64,000 nucleotides of DNA from a bacterium. Lineage in GTDB: Bacteria > Joyebacterota > Joyebacteria > Joyebacterales > Joyebacteraceae. Position 1 is the stretch's first letter; every line of letters starts with the position of its first letter. The notes under the pieces were generated by a model. It saw nothing but the letters and a program-made list of their open reading frames with translations, ran no database searches and was not told the origin of the DNA. Below, one piece after another: positions 35,778 through 45,407 of the stretch. The stretch is taken from positions 30,401 to 94,400 of the forward strand of contig JALGZK010000009.1 of assembly GCA_025774935.1 (NCBI GenBank), given 5' to 3'. A program made the position numbers and the translations under genes.

Positions 35778-38273
35778 TCACTTCAGAAGCGTCATCTTCC
35801 GGAAGACGTTCTCGCCGCCGGTCGCTAGGCGCGCGAAGTAGATGCCAGAGCCAAGATCTGCTCCGTTCTCGTCAGCTCCGTCCCACACGACCACATGCTG
35901 CCCCGCCCCGACGGCCTCGTCGATGAGCGTCCTCACGAGCCGTCCGTTCACGCTGTAGATCGAGAGCCTCACGTGCTCCGTGCCGGCGGGGACGGCGAAC
36001 TCGATCGTCGTCTTCGGGTTGAACGGATTCGGGAAGTTCTGCTTCAGGGCGAGCCGGCCGAGCGGATCGTCCCCGTCCGGGATTCCCGTCTCCTCGCCGA
36101 ACCAGTCGAGCACTCTCCCCATCAGCGTCATCTGGTTGTTGGGGTCCGGCTGGTCCGTCTTGACGAGCTCGAACGGGAAGCACTGGAAGACGAGCCTGTG
36201 TCCGCTCTCGTCTACCTTGACGGCCTTCCCGCCGTTCGCGGCGTAGAAGACCGTGTCGGCCGGCGCCGCTGACTCCATGCTGTCAGTGTTCCCGGACGGG
36301 AACGGACCTCCCAGCAGCGGGAGGACCATCCCGTCGCCGATCGGATCGCCCGAGACCCCCGTCACGCTGAAGGCGCCGTTGTTGTTGCTCCACGAGTTCA
36401 CGTGGAGGTAGTCCGTCGTGAACGTGTTCGCCGAGGCTCGCGAGCTCAGGTAGTCCATGCTGGCGAGGAAGAGGTTCCCGCCCCCGTCGAGGTAGTCCAT
36501 CAGGTTCTCTTCGTCCTCGTCGGTGACGTAGAGGGCGTCCCCGTCCGCCGTAGTCCAGAGGACGGCCCAGTACGACGCGAGCTGGCCCTGACTCGGCCTG
36601 CCGAGCGCGTCACCGTCCCAGATCCTCACGGCGTAGCCGTTCTCCACGACGGCCGTCGCCATGTGAGTCTCGTAGGTCCCACCGTCGTCGTCGTCGACGA
36701 GCAGGATCGAGGGAAGGTCCACGAAGGTCGCGAACGAGTTCGACGTGATCGTCCGGGCGTCCTGCCCCGAGGCCGTGAGCGTGGTCAGGGCCATGCCCTG
36801 GACCGTCCCGATGACGTCGGCGCACTCGATCTCGAACTCCGCCTGCTCGCCGACGCCCAGGATGTACTCCGCCGGCTCCGTGTGCCAGATCATGTCCGGC
36901 CCGCGGAACCGCGCCGTCCACTCCGACGGATCGACGCCTTCCGGGAGAACCTCCTGAGCGACGTCAACGGTGACCGTGCTGGTCGCGACGCCGATGTTCT
37001 CGAGCACCGTGTGGTAGACGGCCTCACCGAGGTAGTCGATCTCGTCGGCGTACTGGTCCGTCGACACGAAGTCGAGCGTCGGGAACTCCAGCGAGAACGA
37101 GTCGATGATGTCGCCCTCGGGGGTCACTGCTTCGAAATCGAGGCCGTAGCCGTCGATGCTGATCTTGCAGTAGTGGTGCACCTCGGCGGTCGTGACCACG
37201 TACGGGTAGCTCGGGATGGGGGAGTAGAGCGGCGCGCCCCCTCCGCCGGTGGTGACGTGCTGGACACCGTTTACTTCCGCTCGCGCGTAGTAGTGGTTGT
37301 GCCCCCCGAAGATGATCGACACGCCGTACTGCTCGCAGAGGGGCTGGATGTAGTTCTGAACGGGGATCTCGTTGCTGTGGCCACCGGCGCTCCAGCCGGG
37401 TTCGTGCAGCTGAATGAACTTCCAGAGCTTGGTCGACGCGGCGAGGTCGCTCTCGATCCACAGAAGCTGGGCCGAGCCCGGAGCGTAGCTCGTATACTGA
37501 TCGACCACGACGAAGTGGGCCGGGCCGTAGTCGTACGACCAGTACCGTCCGCTCACGTACGGGTACGGGAAGTACTTCATGAACAGCACTCCGGACTCCT
37601 CGTGGTTTCCCATGGCCGAGTGGTACGGAACGCTTCGGAGGAACTCCTGGATGCCGGAGTACGCCGGGTCGAAGAACTCGTCCCGCCAGTCACCTTCCAG
37701 GTCGCCGTCCGAGACTAGGTCACCCACCACGGCGACGATCGACTGGTAGGCCGGATCGTCCGTGAAAGTCGAGATCATCGCCGACGCCACCTGGTCGTGG
37801 TCGGCGGGGTAGGTGCGCGTGTCGCCGTACGCCAGGAACTTGACCGCGGTCGCCGAGGGGTCGGGCGCCGCGGTGAAGGTACCCACGTGCTGCGCGTCCG
37901 GTGCGATGACGCGGTAGTAGTAGTAAGTCCCGGGCACGAGGCCCGGAATCGTGAAGGTGTGCTGGTGGTCGGTCCCGTACTCGGTGGTCTCGGCGCTTCC
38001 GAGCGCGTACGTCGTGTCGAGCCCCCACTCGATCTCGCAGGTGTCCGGTCCGTCGAGCTGCCAGAGGACCTGCATCTCGGCGGGGTTCCCGGGCCAGATG
38101 AGATACGGCGCCTTCTCCGTCTGAACCGGCCGCCCGCGGGGCGCGGCGGACGCCGCAGTGTCGGGCTGGATGCTGTCGTCCGCGCCGTACAGTAGGAGGG
38201 GCAGGAGGGTGATCATCAGTGCCGCGAGCGCACTCGCGGCGACGGCGGTGCGTCTTCGATCGTTCGCCCGCAT
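35778..38273 (-). CDS. Secreted metallophosphoesterase (purple acid phosphatase-like) with FlgD-like C-terminal module
   Basis: An 831-residue exported enzyme. After a signal peptide (1-33) comes a fibronectin-like N-terminal domain of the purple acid phosphatase type (MQVLWQLDGPDTCEIEWG ... GLVPGTYYYYRV), then the calcineurin-like catalytic domain with YGDTRTYP, VVGDLVSDGD, GNHEESG, a central His and GGHNHYYAR. About 300 residues of further beta domains follow, then a module starting NFPNPFNPKTTIEFAVP and ending SGIYFARLATGG and MTLLK. ATG at 38273 has AGGAGG nine bases upstream. It probably hydrolyses phosphate esters outside the cell. Confidence 0.93.
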   Translation of the reverse strand: MRANDRRRTAVAASALAALMITLLPLLLYGADDSIQPDTAASAAPRGRPVQTEKAPYLIWPGNPAEMQVLWQLDGPDTCEIEWGLDTTYALGSAETTEYGTDHQHTFTIPGLVPGTYYYYRVIAPDAQHVGTFTAAPDPSATAVKFLAYGDTRTYPADHDQVASAMISTFTDDPAYQSIVAVVGDLVSDGDLEGDWRDEFFDPAYSGIQEFLRSVPYHSAMGNHEESGVLFMKYFPYPYVSGRYWSYDYGPAHFVVVDQYTSYAPGSAQLLWIESDLAASTKLWKFIQLHEPGWSAGGHSNEIPVQNYIQPLCEQYGVSIIFGGHNHYYARAEVNGVQHVTTGGGGAPLYSPIPSYPYVVTTAEVHHYCKISIDGYGLDFEAVTPEGDIIDSFSLEFPTLDFVSTDQYADEIDYLGEAVYHTVLENIGVATSTVTVDVAQEVLPEGVDPSEWTARFRGPDMIWHTEPAEYILGVGEQAEFEIECADVIGTVQGMALTTLTASGQDARTITSNSFATFVDLPSILLVDDDDGGTYETHMATAVVENGYAVRIWDGDALGRPSQGQLASYWAVLWTTADGDALYVTDEDEENLMDYLDGGGNLFLASMDYLSSRASANTFTTDYLHVNSWSNNNGAFSVTGVSGDPIGDGMVLPLLGGPFPSGNTDSMESAAPADTVFYAANGGKAVKVDESGHRLVFQCFPFELVKTDQPDPNNQMTLMGRVLDWFGEETGIPDGDDPLGRLALKQNFPNPFNPKTTIEFAVPAGTEHVRLSIYSVNGRLVRTLIDEAVGAGQHVVVWDGADENGADLGSGIYFARLATGGENVFRKMTLLK

Positions 38274-38398
38274 GGTTCGGCACCTCCTCTTCAGGAAGGA
38301 GCTCCCTGAGTGAGACCAGTGCTCGGGGTTCCGTCCCTGCCTCCGGGATGGCTCCGAGGCCTGCACTGCGCGGAGCGAATCCCGCGCTCCGCACCTCC

Positions 38399-38427
38399 AT
38401 GCTACACAGTGGTCGACTAGCAGTCAA
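38399..38427 (-). promoter_or_regulatory. Promoter of the metallophosphoesterase gene
   Basis: On the minus strand, TTGACT (38427-38422), 17 bases, TAGCAT (38404-38399), about 125 bases before the start. Confidence 0.65.
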
Positions 38428-38509
38428 GAAGACAGAGGTCGCGCCCGCGCTCGGGACGCGGGGGAGGTTCAGATTCGAGCGACGTCCAGCAGCCGGTCTC
38501 ATACAGACA

Positions 38510-38536
38510 AGAGCCCGACCTTCTCGGCCGGGCTCT
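38510..38536 (-). terminator. Terminator after the MBL hydrolase gene
   Basis: GAGCCCGACC pairs with GGCCGGGCTC (9 of 10) around a short loop. It lies 43 bases past the stop of the minus-strand gene at 38579. Confidence 0.65.
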
Positions 38537-38578
38537 CGTCACTCCACCTCTGTCGCAATCGGGGAGAGGTTCCCTAGA

Positions 38579-39823
38579 CTACTGAAGGCCGTGCTTAGCC
38601 TTGAACTCCTGGATCATCTCCGCCATGACCTCGCTCACGTCCCATCGGCCCGCGAGCATCTCCTCCGATAGCTGATCGGGTACCGTCCTGTCCGGGTCGG
38701 GGGGCGGGTTGGGGCCCTTGACGCCCCACGCGTCCTCCGGAGAGACAGCCGTGCGCTCCGTGATGCCGTCCTTCGTGATGTTCCAGACGAGCATGTCCTC
38801 GGCGAGGGAGAGCGGACCATCGTAGGTCTCGCGGATCGCCTCCAGCATGATGTCGTGCGTACCGGCCTCGTTGAAGAAGTGGTAAGCGATCGCGAGCTTC
38901 GGCTTGACCTCGCTCATGATCTTGCCGAAGGCCTGGGGCGCCGTGTGCACGTAGGTGCCGACGCCGAGTGCAGTCGTCGGCGACTGGTTGTAGAACTCCA
39001 CCAGAAGCTCGGGCGTCATGAACGCCTCGTGGATGGCCACGTCGGCGTTCGTCGCGTACTTCCGGTACCACGTGTTCGGCATCGAGTCTCCGCCGATCAC
39101 GAGCTTCATGCCCTTCCACTCGAGCGCAAAGCTGACCGCGCCGTCGCCGGCGTGAATCGCGGGGAACGAGCGGATCGTGACGCCGTTCTCCTGATAGACG
39201 ATCTCGTTCTCGGCGGTGTAGTCGAACTCGTGTACGGTGATCTTGCCGGGCGCGGACGCCAGGTTCGCAAGACGCGTCATCCGGTCCCAGTTGTACGCCT
39301 TGAGGAAGTGCTCGACCGCGTAGGCCGTGCCCATCTCCTTCGTGGCCCCGCTCGGACCCCATATCTCGAGCGGAGCCGTGCGGCCGGAGGTCCATCCGCC
39401 GGCCCAGAGCCCCGGAAGGTCGCCCCAGTGGTCTGTGTGGAGGTGCGTCAGGAAAACCTTCTTCGTGAAGTCGAAGGGGATCATGAGCGCGGAAAGGTTC
39501 GCGTTCGCACCGGTTCCGATGTCGAACAGGAACTTGTCGCCGTTTCCGAGTTCCACGAGCCAGCACGTGGCCGCCTGGCCGCGTCGTGCAGCGGGCATGC
39601 CCGTCCCGAGCGCGATGAGACGGATTTCCTCGGCCCCGAGCTCCTCCGTGCCCGGGTAGTAGACGTACCGATCGGGGGCGGTCCCGGTGCGCTCGGAGAC
39701 AACGCCGCCGGCGGCGTTCGCCGAGGGGACGGTCGTCTCCCAGCCCAGATAGCCGAACAAGCAGACTCCGAGTGCGACAGCGCCCACGGTCACCGTGTAC
39801 CTCATCGTTCTGCGCCGAGTCAT
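38579..39823 (-). CDS. Exported MBL-fold metallo-hydrolase
   Basis: A 414-residue protein with an N-terminal signal peptide or anchor (about 8-37, ending SANAAG). The metallo-beta-lactamase fold is complete: IALGTGMPAARRGQAATC, FDIGTGANANL, zinc motif THLHTDHWGD, AIHAGDGAVSFALEW, IGGDSMP and a late AYHFFNE His. It resembles the MBL family that includes GntH-like proteins, known from a few secondary-metabolite clusters, but no other such gene is nearby, so no pathway is implied. It has no C-terminal sorting module. GGAGGTAAAGG precedes the ATG. Confidence 0.87.
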   Translation of the reverse strand: MTRRRTMRYTVTVGAVALGVCLFGYLGWETTVPSANAAGGVVSERTGTAPDRYVYYPGTEELGAEEIRLIALGTGMPAARRGQAATCWLVELGNGDKFLFDIGTGANANLSALMIPFDFTKKVFLTHLHTDHWGDLPGLWAGGWTSGRTAPLEIWGPSGATKEMGTAYAVEHFLKAYNWDRMTRLANLASAPGKITVHEFDYTAENEIVYQENGVTIRSFPAIHAGDGAVSFALEWKGMKLVIGGDSMPNTWYRKYATNADVAIHEAFMTPELLVEFYNQSPTTALGVGTYVHTAPQAFGKIMSEVKPKLAIAYHFFNEAGTHDIMLEAIRETYDGPLSLAEDMLVWNITKDGITERTAVSPEDAWGVKGPNPPPDPDRTVPDQLSEEMLAGRWDVSEVMAEMIQEFKAKHGLQ

Positions 39824-39846
39824 TTCCTTTACCTCCGTACTGGCCC

Positions 39847-39872
39847 TGTCCCGGGAATCGCTTGTCCCGGGA
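39847..39872. repeat. Paired palindromes in the MBL gene leader
   Basis: TGTCCCGGGA occurs twice (39847-39856, 39863-39872), each containing the palindrome TCCCGGGA, 16 bases centre to centre. They lie between the promoter and the start of the MBL gene and could be an operator. Confidence 0.35.
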
Positions 39873-39965
39873 CGTCATCGATCCGTGCATTACGCCCTCT
39901 GGAGGGTCTCCTTCCCTGACTCCTCCCGAGGGACTGATTCGTCGTAGATGCGAGTGCGTGCTGGC

Positions 39966-39994
39966 AGTTGAGCACTTGTCTCCGATGATGTCAA
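39966..39994 (-). promoter_or_regulatory. Promoter of the MBL hydrolase gene
   Basis: On the minus strand, TTGACA (39994-39989), 17 bases, TCAACT (39971-39966). Confidence 0.55.
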
Positions 39995-40132
39995 GTGCGG
40001 ATTGAGTGTTGCTCGGGTGTCAGGCGTACTCCGCGCCCGAGATGCCTGATTCCTGTTGTCTCGTTCTGCATCCAAAGAATCACGTCGGCCGGAATCTTGA
40101 CGGTTCGATTCGGAACAGGGAGGGAGACGGTG

Positions 40133-41164
40133 ATGAAGAAAACGTTGGTGCGAGGCTTCGCGACTGCGGCGGTTCTCATGTCCGCGCTCCTTGCTCCCGC
40201 TGGAGCGTCTCAGTGCCATCCGGCAGAGGATCCCACCAGTGGGATGGCCGGCCCGTCCGCCGTGGAGCTGAATCTCATCGGCGGGTTCGACACGCCGGGC
40301 AGCGCCAGGGCGGTAGCCGTTGCTGGAGGACTTGCTTTCGTTGCGGATGGGAGCTCCGGGCTTCACGTGCTTGACGTGACCGATCCGGCGACTCCTGCGC
40401 ACGTGTCGAGCTACGACACGCCGGGCACTGCGATGGGCGCGACCGCTGCCGGCGACTTCGTCTTCGTCGCGGACGGTCGTTCAGGAGTGCTGGTGCTGGA
40501 TGTGAGCGATCCCACGATGCCTGCGTTCGTTGCGGAGTACGACACCGATGGATCAGCCCGCGTCATAGACATCTACGGGCACTACGCCTACGTGGCCGAC
40601 TTTGACTCCGGTCTCTGGATCCTCGATGTCTCCAACCCCGCGAGACCCGAACTCGCTGCAGTCTACGAAACGCCGGGGGATGCATACGGTGTGGCGGTCG
40701 CCGGCGGATACGCCTACGTTGCGAACTTCGATTCGGGATTGCAGATCGTCGATGTGAGCGAACCGACGGAGCCGTTCCTTGCTGCCAACCTAGATACTCC
40801 GGGGCTCGCGGTTCGCGTCGCGCTCGACGGCGACCTCGTCTACGTGGCGGACGAGGCCGCCGGACTCCAGGTAATCGACGTTCGCGATCCGACGACTCCC
40901 GTCATCGTGGGGAACCACCCCGTGTCGCACTACGCGTACGGTGTCGCCATCGACGGCCAACGGGTCTATCTGGCGGAGGGTTCTGAAGGCGTGCAGGTCG
41001 TGGACGTCGCGGATGCCTCGAACCCGGCGACGCTCTCGACCTCCAGCGCACCAGGCACCTCCGTCGATGTTGCCGTGGCCGGTGTCTACGCTTACGTAGC
41101 GGCCACTCGATCCGGCGTCCATGTGTTCCAGGCAACCCGGCCCGACGAGAAGAGAGGCGAATGA
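40133..41164 (+). CDS. Exported LVIVD-repeat beta-propeller protein
   Basis: A 343-residue protein: signal peptide 1-25 (FATAAVLMSALLAPAGAS), then about seven repeats of ~43 residues with the pattern GGxAYVADxxSGLxVLDVSDPxxPxxVxxYDTPG. This is the LVIVD family, predicted to fold as a single propeller on the cell surface. It lacks both the FlgD-like module and the WGxIK tag; it simply ends in a charged tail (RPDEKRGE). ATG at 40133 follows GGGAGGGAG. The same repeat type forms the N-terminal part of the selenoprotein at 58699. No promoter was evident in 39,995-40,132. Confidence 0.88.
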   Translation: MKKTLVRGFATAAVLMSALLAPAGASQCHPAEDPTSGMAGPSAVELNLIGGFDTPGSARAVAVAGGLAFVADGSSGLHVLDVTDPATPAHVSSYDTPGTAMGATAAGDFVFVADGRSGVLVLDVSDPTMPAFVAEYDTDGSARVIDIYGHYAYVADFDSGLWILDVSNPARPELAAVYETPGDAYGVAVAGGYAYVANFDSGLQIVDVSEPTEPFLAANLDTPGLAVRVALDGDLVYVADEAAGLQVIDVRDPTTPVIVGNHPVSHYAYGVAIDGQRVYLAEGSEGVQVVDVADASNPATLSTSSAPGTSVDVAVAGVYAYVAATRSGVHVFQATRPDEKRGE

Positions 41165-41224
41165 GCCGTCGTCTTCCGCGCGACCACGGCACGTCCGCCT
41201 CTGTCGTCAGTGTGGATCGGAGCG

Positions 41225-44200
41225 CTACCGCAGGAACACGACCTTCCTCGAGGCGACGTTCGCTCCCGCCTCGACCCTCACGAAGTAGACGCCGCTGGCC
41301 ACGCGGCTTCCCCTCCCGTGAGCGCCGTCCCACCGGATCGCGTGCTCGCCCGCCAGCAGCTCGGCGTCGACGAGCGTCCGCACGAGGCGGCCCGCTGCGC
41401 TGTAGATTCTGACCGTCACGTTCTCCGGAGCGGGCAGCGAGAGCGTCATCCTCGTGTCGCCCGAGAACGGGTTCGGGCGCGCCGGGTGGAACCTGAAGAT
41501 CGCCGCCGGCTCTCCGTCTTCGATTCCCGTCCCCGTCAGGTCTATGTGAACGTCGATGCGCGCGGCGGTCGCGTACCCGCCGGCGTTCGCCGTCACGTTC
41601 GCCCAGAGCGTCGCGACGGTGTCGGAGACGGCCTCTGACACCATGAACGTGAGCGGGTCGATCGTGTTCTGAGCGGAAGCGCCCGCGGGAACGTCCGGGA
41701 ACGCCGACGTGCTGTCGACGACCGTCAGCTCGCTCCCGCTCGAGGTCAGAACGACCGACACGCCCTCGGCCGCATCCCCGCCCTGGTTGTCCAGGGTCAG
41801 GGTGACCGAGACCGTCTCGCCGGGCTGCGGCAGCCCGTCGCCGTTCCCGCCCCCCGCGTCATCCAGGACGACGCTTTCCAGGACGAGCCAGGGAATGTCG
41901 GGGTCCTCCGGCGCGATCGTCGTGAAGAGGATCGCCGTGCCGTCGTCGATCGTCGGCGCTCCTGAGGCGTAGGTACCGTCGTAGACCCACTGGATCCCGC
42001 CGGTCTGCGCCGGGTTCTCGATCCCGACCGTGCACGCGCCCGGGTCCGACACGTCCTGGTACTGGACAAGGATCATCCCGTCGCCCGTGGGGGTGGGGTA
42101 GTACTCCGGGTTCAGCAGCATCACCTGGAACGTCTCCGTCGCCAGGCTGTCCCAGTGCCTGACCTCGTCGAACTGGACGACGTAACGGTGGTTCGCCGCG
42201 TCGAGGAACCGGTAGATCTCCCCGCCAGCCGACGGATCGAGGTCGTCCCAGAACGGCGCGATCATCCGGGCCGGCCCGTGCGGGTCCGGGATCGGCGAGT
42301 TGTCTCCGAAACGGTAGTCGGTGTACCCCATAGCCGCGAAACCGTTCGAGCAGACCGAGATCTCGTTGTAGGTGGTCCCGTAGTAGGGGAAGTCGAAGAA
42401 GAAGAAGAGGGTCGTCGTCGCCGCGTCCTCGTCGGTGATCTCGGTCACGAGGGTGCCGGGCCCCGGGGGCGCGATGTCGGACCATTCGAACGTCGGGGCC
42501 GGTCCGTACTCCGAGTCCCCCTGGTCGTAGGCGAAGTACCCGTACCCGTCCGGTCCCGTCGGGCCCGACGACGAGGGGCCGGAGAGCGTGAGCTCGACGT
42601 CGGCGGTCGTGGCGTACTGGTAGGAGTGTCCGTCCGCTTCCAGCGCGAGTGAGAACGAAGCGACGTGGCCGTTCGGGGCGATCGGGGAGACGGACACGGC
42701 GAACGGGAGACTCGCGTTGTCGCACGTCGACCCCGCACCCGCGTCGGTGAACGCTGAGTATCCAGATGTCACCGCGACGTACTCGTCCGAGCTCGCGAGC
42801 GTGCCCTCGATGGACTCGAGTGCGCACTCGCCGTCGTTGGCGAGCGTGACGACGAGGGAGACGGTCTCGCCCGCTTCCGCCACTCCGTCGCCGTCGCCTC
42901 CGGGCGGGTCGTCGACCACTTCCACCGATGCGGGGGAGAGGTGTCCGGCTGCGATCTCGATCGCCGGCGGATGCACGACCCTCGTCGTACCGCCGTACGC
43001 GAGCGAGAGCGCGAAGGGCACGACATGGTCTCCCTGGCAGTCTGCCGAGACGGTCAACTCGAACTCGTCCTGCCCCCACACGGTCGCGTCGGGGGAGATG
43101 TCACCGAAGTAGGCGAGGCTGTCGACGAGCGTCGTGTGGACCTCGTCCGTTCTGAACGTAGCCGTGAGCGAGGGGGCGGGCTCGTTCCCGATGTTCGTGA
43201 GCGCAACCGAGACGAGCGCGGTCTCACCGGGGCTCAGGAGGCCGTCCCCGTTTCCGCCGGCCGAGTCGTCGATCGCGGTCTCCGAGTGTGTGACGAACGG
43301 GCCGCTCGGCAGAACGACGACAGTGCCCTCGTAGGGCAGTGCGTTCCTTGCCGTCACGGTGACCGAGAGATCGCCGGGCGACGAGGGAGAGATGGGCAGG
43401 ACGGCCGCGCCGAGGGCGTCGGTGTACTGCCACGAGTAGACGTCGCTCCCCATGACACAGGCGACGAGAGCGTCCTCCACCGGCGCACCGTCCTTGAGGA
43501 CCGTGACCCCCAGGTCCGACGGCCCCGTCGACGCACCCTCGTCGTGGTAGACCGTCAGGTGAGAGGGCGTCCCGGTCCAGAGATTGAGCTCTGGATCCCC
43601 GAGGAGGTTCCAGGCCTGGTACTCCTGGTGGTTCTCGTCGTGCATGAAGAGGTTGAGCTTGCCCGCGAGACACGCTTCACCCAGCGTGAGTGCGTCAGGC
43701 CCGAAGGCGTTCGCCATGAACCCCTCGTCAACGTACCCGCGCCTGAGCGAGAGCGCCTGGCTGGCGCCTATGATCGTGTTGCTGCCGAAGAAGGCGACGC
43801 CCCCTGCGGGGTCCGTCGCCGAGCCTGCCCGCACCCAGGTCTCGCAGACGTATCCGTCGACGTCGAACACGCCGGTCCCGCAGGTCGCCGACACGACGAC
43901 CGGCAGGCGCCAGCCGCTGGTCGTGGCGTTGGGGTTGATGTCGAAGGGGGGATTCCAGTTGAAGAGGGCCTGCCCCCTGAAGTTCAGGAAGCCCCTTCCC
44001 TCGTTCACTGAGTTGTAGACGTCCTGTGTCGAGACGGGGTTCCGCCTGAAGAGCGTGTCGACGGGAGCGAACTCCGCGGACTGCATCAGGTCGTATACGA
44101 ACCACGTGTTCGCGTAGTAGATCCAGTCACCGTCGTCGAAGTCGTCGGCGATCATGAGGGTCGCCGACGTAGGCCACGCCGGATCGTCCTCGACGGGCGT

Positions 44201-45130
44201 GCGCTCGTAGCCCAGGATCTTCGCCACCTGCGTGGTGCAGTGGCCCGGCGAATCCGCCGTGATGCGGCCGACCATGACGTCGGCGAGGTAGTCGCTGCCC
44301 TCGAGCGTCGCGTAGTAGTTGTCCGTGTGAGTGAGCCCGTAGTGGACGGGAATCTGTTCGGTGTCGCCGACCAGGAGGACGTACTCCGGCGGGACCTCCC
44401 AGGTGTTGTACGCATCGAGGACGTAGTTCCTGATGTCGTCCGGAGTCGAGCCGACGTCGCTCAACCTCACGACCTTCGTCTGAATGCCCTTCGTGTGCTT
44501 CCACTCCGCCAGAGGCTCGATGTACTCCTCGTACAGGTCCCACACGATGATGAGGTAGCGCCCGCCGAAGGGGATCGATTCCCCGTCCCGGCGGAGCGAG
44601 GCAGCCGGTGGCGCCGCGTCGCCGTCCGCGTCGTCGTAGTTGACCACCGTGCTCTCGTACAGACGACGGAAGGCGGGGGAGACCTGACCGCGGCGGTGGT
44701 GCTTCTCGTTCAGCCCGGGCCCGTCGAGCGCGCGGAGTTCGACCTCGACGGAGAGCGCGCCGTCCGCGAGCATCGGCCACAGCAACGAGGGCGAGAACGT
44801 GATCTGGACGACTCGGAGGTCCCGGAGGATGGCGGGTTCGGAGACTGTTACGCACGCGGCAACGTCGGGAGGTGTGATCTCGGTGACGATCCTCCCGGTG
44901 TCCGGTACTCGGACGAGCGTCGAGAGGGGACCGACGGGGACTTCGTCTGCGTCGAAGTCCGCTTCGAACCTGAGCGAGACGCCCTGCGGCGTATCGGTGA
45001 CGACCTCGACGGTCGGACGGGCGTCGACGTGCACCGGAAGGCAGGCACAGACGGCGAGAGCAAGGACCGCGACCGCGGTGGTCTTCCGAATGCCGGCACG
45101 TGTGAAGGACGGACTCAAGTGCTGCTCCAC
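41225..45130 (-). CDS. Large secreted gingipain-like (C25) protein with FlgD-like C-terminal module
   Basis: A 1,301-residue exported protein. After a signal peptide (about 10-37) and an N-terminal prodomain-like region, residues ~195-530 follow peptidase C25 layout: YLIIVWDLYEEYIEPLAEWKHTKGI, VLLVGDTEQIP, YYATLEGSDYLADVMVGRI, the candidate nucleophile Cys417 in SATCGTGVFD, and MHDENHQEYQAWNLLGDPELNLW. The usual catalytic His in a G-H-G loop is replaced: RGQALFNW has Gln387. Several beta-sandwich repeats with the pattern DDxxGGNGDGxxxPGETVSV follow, then the C-terminal module ending SGVYFVRVEAG and VVFLR. The start used is GTG at 45130; it lacks a good ribosome site, so a slightly different start is possible. 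Confidence 0.85.
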   Translation of the reverse strand: MEQHLSPSFTRAGIRKTTAVAVLALAVCACLPVHVDARPTVEVVTDTPQGVSLRFEADFDADEVPVGPLSTLVRVPDTGRIVTEITPPDVAACVTVSEPAILRDLRVVQITFSPSLLWPMLADGALSVEVELRALDGPGLNEKHHRRGQVSPAFRRLYESTVVNYDDADGDAAPPAASLRRDGESIPFGGRYLIIVWDLYEEYIEPLAEWKHTKGIQTKVVRLSDVGSTPDDIRNYVLDAYNTWEVPPEYVLLVGDTEQIPVHYGLTHTDNYYATLEGSDYLADVMVGRITADSPGHCTTQVAKILGYERTPVEDDPAWPTSATLMIADDFDDGDWIYYANTWFVYDLMQSAEFAPVDTLFRRNPVSTQDVYNSVNEGRGFLNFRGQALFNWNPPFDINPNATTSGWRLPVVVSATCGTGVFDVDGYVCETWVRAGSATDPAGGVAFFGSNTIIGASQALSLRRGYVDEGFMANAFGPDALTLGEACLAGKLNLFMHDENHQEYQAWNLLGDPELNLWTGTPSHLTVYHDEGASTGPSDLGVTVLKDGAPVEDALVACVMGSDVYSWQYTDALGAAVLPISPSSPGDLSVTVTARNALPYEGTVVVLPSGPFVTHSETAIDDSAGGNGDGLLSPGETALVSVALTNIGNEPAPSLTATFRTDEVHTTLVDSLAYFGDISPDATVWGQDEFELTVSADCQGDHVVPFALSLAYGGTTRVVHPPAIEIAAGHLSPASVEVVDDPPGGDGDGVAEAGETVSLVVTLANDGECALESIEGTLASSDEYVAVTSGYSAFTDAGAGSTCDNASLPFAVSVSPIAPNGHVASFSLALEADGHSYQYATTADVELTLSGPSSSGPTGPDGYGYFAYDQGDSEYGPAPTFEWSDIAPPGPGTLVTEITDEDAATTTLFFFFDFPYYGTTYNEISVCSNGFAAMGYTDYRFGDNSPIPDPHGPARMIAPFWDDLDPSAGGEIYRFLDAANHRYVVQFDEVRHWDSLATETFQVMLLNPEYYPTPTGDGMILVQYQDVSDPGACTVGIENPAQTGGIQWVYDGTYASGAPTIDDGTAILFTTIAPEDPDIPWLVLESVVLDDAGGGNGDGLPQPGETVSVTLTLDNQGGDAAEGVSVVLTSSGSELTVVDSTSAFPDVPAGASAQNTIDPLTFMVSEAVSDTVATLWANVTANAGGYATAARIDVHIDLTGTGIEDGEPAAIFRFHPARPNPFSGDTRMTLSLPAPENVTVRIYSAAGRLVRTLVDAELLAGEHAIRWDGAHGRGSRVASGVYFVRVEAGANVASRKVVFLR

Positions 45131-45169
45131 GAGGCCCGCGGGCGTGGGGAGTTTCGAGTCATTTCATCC

Positions 45170-45198
45170 ACTTTATCACAGTTCAGGGCGTTCGTCAA
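45170..45198 (-). promoter_or_regulatory. Promoter of the C25-like gene
   Basis: On the minus strand, TTGACG (45198-45193), 17 bases, TAAAGT (45175-45170), about 40 bases before the GTG. Confidence 0.7.
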
Positions 45199-45407
45199 TG
45201 TCCGCAGGATCCCGGGATCCTCCTCAGCTCTCAGGCAGGTTCCCTCCGTGGGGGCGACGCGAAGACGGGGCTCCAGTGCGTCCAGCAGATTTGGTATGAT
45301 GGCAAGAGAAGGACGCGGTCCGGGATGCCGGACCGACCGTCTCGTGGCTTCACTGAGCTCGCCGGCTCGCGTACCGCAGTCCCACCGACCCGAAGGGGGC
45401 CTCGATC

